Below are positions 6,011 to 7,598 of a stretch of 7,598 bases of DNA, piece by piece. A program made the translations under genes and the position numbers. The notes under the pieces are model-generated. The model was not told the DNA's origin, did no database searches, and worked only from the letters and a program-made list of their open reading frames with translations. Each line of letters opens with the position of its first letter. The first letter of the stretch is position 1. The stretch is taken from positions 1 through 7,598 of the forward strand of contig JAJXSZ010000143.1 in assembly GCA_021784255.1 (NCBI GenBank). Direction: 5' to 3'. The DNA comes from Pseudomonadota bacterium. GTDB taxonomy: Bacteria; Pseudomonadota; Alphaproteobacteria; Acetobacterales; Acetobacteraceae.

Positions 6011-7098
6011 TCGCCCCCGAGCACGAGGCCGACATCGCCGCCGCCATCGTGACGGCGGCGGCCACGGGCGGGCACTGGCGCCTGGCCGGCGGCGGCACGC
6101 AGAGCGGGATCGAGGGCGGGGCCGGGGCACTCTCGCTCGCGGCGCATCGCGGCATCGTCTTCTACGCGCCGAAGGAGCTGGTGATCCGCGCCCGCGCCGG
6201 CACGCCGCTCGCCGAGATCGAGGCGGCACTCGCCGCCGAGGGGCAGCACCTGATCGCCGAGCCGCCGGACCGGCGCGCGCTGCTGGGCACGTCGGGCGAA
6301 CCGACGCTGGGCGGCGCGGTCGCGACCAACCTCTCGGGGCCGCGGCGCATCCATGGCGGGGCGATGCGCGACCACGTGCTCGGCCTGCGCTTCGTCACCG
6401 GCGCGGGGATGGTGTTTCGCGCCGGCGGGCGGGTGCTCAAGAATGTCACCGGGCTCGACCTGTGCAAGCTGCTGACCGGCAGCCGCGGCCGGCTCGGCGC
6501 GATCACGGAAGTCACGCTGAAGGTCCTGCCGGGACCGGAACGAGTCGGCACGGTTGCGGTCGCCGGGCTCGACGCAGCGGCGGCGGTGCGCGCCATGGCC
6601 GCCGGCCTGCGCTCGCCCTTTGCCGTCTCGGCGGCGTGCCACATCGCGCCGGGGGCCGACCACAAGCGCGGACTGACCGCGCTGCGCATCGAGGATTTCG
6701 CCGCCTCCGTCGCCTATCGCTGCGAGCGGCTGCGAGCGCTGCTGGCGGAGCACGGGACGGCGGCGATCTTCGCCGACCACGACAGCCGCGCCTTCTGGCG
6801 CCAGGTGCGCGATGGCGTGCCGCTCGCCGGGCTCGGGCCCGCGGTCTGGCGCGTGGCGCTGCGCCCCTCCTCAGCGGCGGCGGCGGCGGCGCGGATCGAG
6901 GCGGCGGGCGGGCAATGGATGATGGATGGCGGCGGCGCGGTGCTGCTCGTCGCCGGCCCGGCGGCGGTTGCCGCGACGCGCGCCGAGGGTGAGACCTGGG
7001 TCACGCTCAGGGGCGAGGCCATTGCGGTATCGGAACGCAAGGAGATGGCGCGGGTGCGCGCCGTGCTCGACCCCGGCGGCGTGTTCGTGGCGGCCTAG
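6007..7098 (+). CDS. glcE: Glycolate oxidase FAD-binding subunit GlcE
   Basis: This 363-residue second flavin-binding subunit resembles the N-terminal half of GlcD and is needed for activity of the GlcDEF complex. Visible signatures are 'LAGGGTQSG' (26-34), 'LGGAVATNLSGPRR' (101-114) followed by 'RDHVLGLRFVTG', and 'KNVTGLDLCKLLTGSRGRLG' starting at K145, all typical of GlcE. The length is close to E. coli GlcE (350). It lacks the metal-binding C-terminal domain of GlcD, as expected. The start ATG overlaps the glcD TGA. Only GAGG immediately before it could serve as a ribosome site, so expression probably depends on coupling to glcD. The same frame stays open upstream through glcD, but that longer product is a GC-rich artefact. 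The region after about 275 is Ala/Gly-rich and less conserved. Confidence 0.93.
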   Translation: MIAPEHEADIAAAIVTAAATGGHWRLAGGGTQSGIEGGAGALSLAAHRGIVFYAPKELVIRARAGTPLAEIEAALAAEGQHLIAEPPDRRALLGTSGEPTLGGAVATNLSGPRRIHGGAMRDHVLGLRFVTGAGMVFRAGGRVLKNVTGLDLCKLLTGSRGRLGAITEVTLKVLPGPERVGTVAVAGLDAAAAVRAMAAGLRSPFAVSAACHIAPGADHKRGLTALRIEDFAASVAYRCERLRALLAEHGTAAIFADHDSRAFWRQVRDGVPLAGLGPAVWRVALRPSSAAAAAARIEAAGGQWMMDGGGAVLLVAGPAAVAATRAEGETWVTLRGEAIAVSERKEMARVRAVLDPGGVFVAA

Positions 7099-7100
7099 CG

Positions 7101-7598
7101 ATGCAGACCCATTTCACCGCCGAGCAACTGCGCGACCCCGACATCCGGGTCGCCAACGACATCCTGCGCAGTTGCGTGCATTGCGGCTTCTGCACCGCGA
7201 CCTGCCCGACCTTCGTGCTGCTCGGCGACGAGCTCGATTCGCCGCGCGGGCGCATCTACCTGATCAAGGATATGCTGGAGAACGGGCGCGCCGCGACGGT
7301 GGAGGTGGTGCGCCATGTCGATCGCTGCCTCTCGTGCCTCGCCTGCATGACCACGTGCCCCTCGGGCGTGGACTACATGCATCTCGTCGATCACGCGCGC
7401 ACGCATATCGAGCGCAGCTACCGCCGGCCCTGGCACGAGCGGGCGCTGCGCGCCGCCCTCGCCGCCGTGCTGCCATATCCGCGGCGGATGCGCCTCGCGC
7501 TGCGGCTGGCGGTGCTGGGCCGGCCCTTCGCCGGCTTCCTCGCCGCGCGCGGGGTGGCCGGCGCCAGGCTCGCCGCCATGCTGCGCCTCGCGCCGGCC
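7101..7598 (+). CDS. glcF: Glycolate oxidase iron-sulfur subunit GlcF, N-terminal part (3' end outside window)
   Basis: This frame opens 2 bp after the glcE stop and stays open for 166 codons to the window edge; E. coli GlcF is about 407 residues. Two 4Fe-4S ferredoxin motifs are complete: C25, C28, C31, C35 ('CVHCGFCTATCP') and C76, C79, C82, C86 ('CLSCLACMTTCP'). Between them is 'DSPRGRIYLIKDML', characteristic of GlcF and related LutA/GlpC-type subunits. GlcF passes electrons from the flavin subunits to the membrane. The expected C-terminal cysteine-rich (CCG) domains would lie beyond the window and cannot be checked. No strong ribosome site precedes the ATG, consistent with translation as part of the glcDEF message. 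Confidence 0.93.
   Translation, partial: MQTHFTAEQLRDPDIRVANDILRSCVHCGFCTATCPTFVLLGDELDSPRGRIYLIKDMLENGRAATVEVVRHVDRCLSCLACMTTCPSGVDYMHLVDHARTHIERSYRRPWHERALRAALAAVLPYPRRMRLALRLAVLGRPFAGFLAARGVAGARLAAMLRLAPA

Noticed and set aside
4544..6229. 561-codon open frame on the - strand opposite glcD
   Set aside because: Composition typical of antisense frames in high-GC DNA; glcD motifs are unambiguous on the + strand.
4522..7098. 858-codon + strand frame covering glcD and glcE
   Set aside because: Only the part after 6007 is GlcE. The upstream part is an Arg/Gly-rich alternate frame of glcD and not a GlcD-GlcE fusion.

Overview
The window is GC-rich alphaproteobacterial chromosome. All genes are on the + strand, and six proteins are recognisable. 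The gene order ntrC-ntrY-ntrX and the protein sequences point to Alphaproteobacteria. My best guess is the Rhodospirillales/Acetobacterales side, inferred from high GC and protein style rather than from any search.

Positions 1-4170 hold a nitrogen-regulation cluster: the last 89 codons of NtrC (Fis-type DNA-binding domain), the membrane sensor kinase NtrY, and its response regulator NtrX. The genes are tightly coupled. ntrY has no ATG/GTG/TTG start that would preserve its first membrane segment; I propose a CTG start overlapping the ntrC stop. The ntrY and ntrX reading frames overlap by 11 bp. NtrX lacks the GAFTGA loop that sigma-54 activators use. NtrY carries two pentapeptide-repeat linkers built on a 15-bp period.

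Positions 4171-4585 hold rpmJ (ribosomal protein L36, the form without zinc ligands) between non-coding stretches. A GC-rich hairpin lies between ntrX and rpmJ. Directly after rpmJ is a long imperfect palindrome whose left arm contains the rpmJ stop codon. A perfect 20-bp tandem duplication and a nested pair of inverted repeats follow. This AT-richer intergenic patch resembles a dispersed palindromic repeat element and is the most unusual DNA in the window.

Positions 4586-7598 hold glcD, glcE and the first part of glcF. These are the two FAD-binding subunits and the iron-sulfur subunit of membrane-associated glycolate oxidase, which converts glycolate to glyoxylate and passes electrons to the respiratory chain. 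The genes overlap or nearly touch (ATGA at glcD/glcE; 2 bp between glcE and glcF), indicating one operon. glcF runs off the end of the window.

I found no mobile element with a transposase, no CRISPR array, no tRNA or rRNA, and no evidence of an undescribed multi-gene system. The points worth following up are the ntrY start, the NtrY repeats and the repeat element behind rpmJ.
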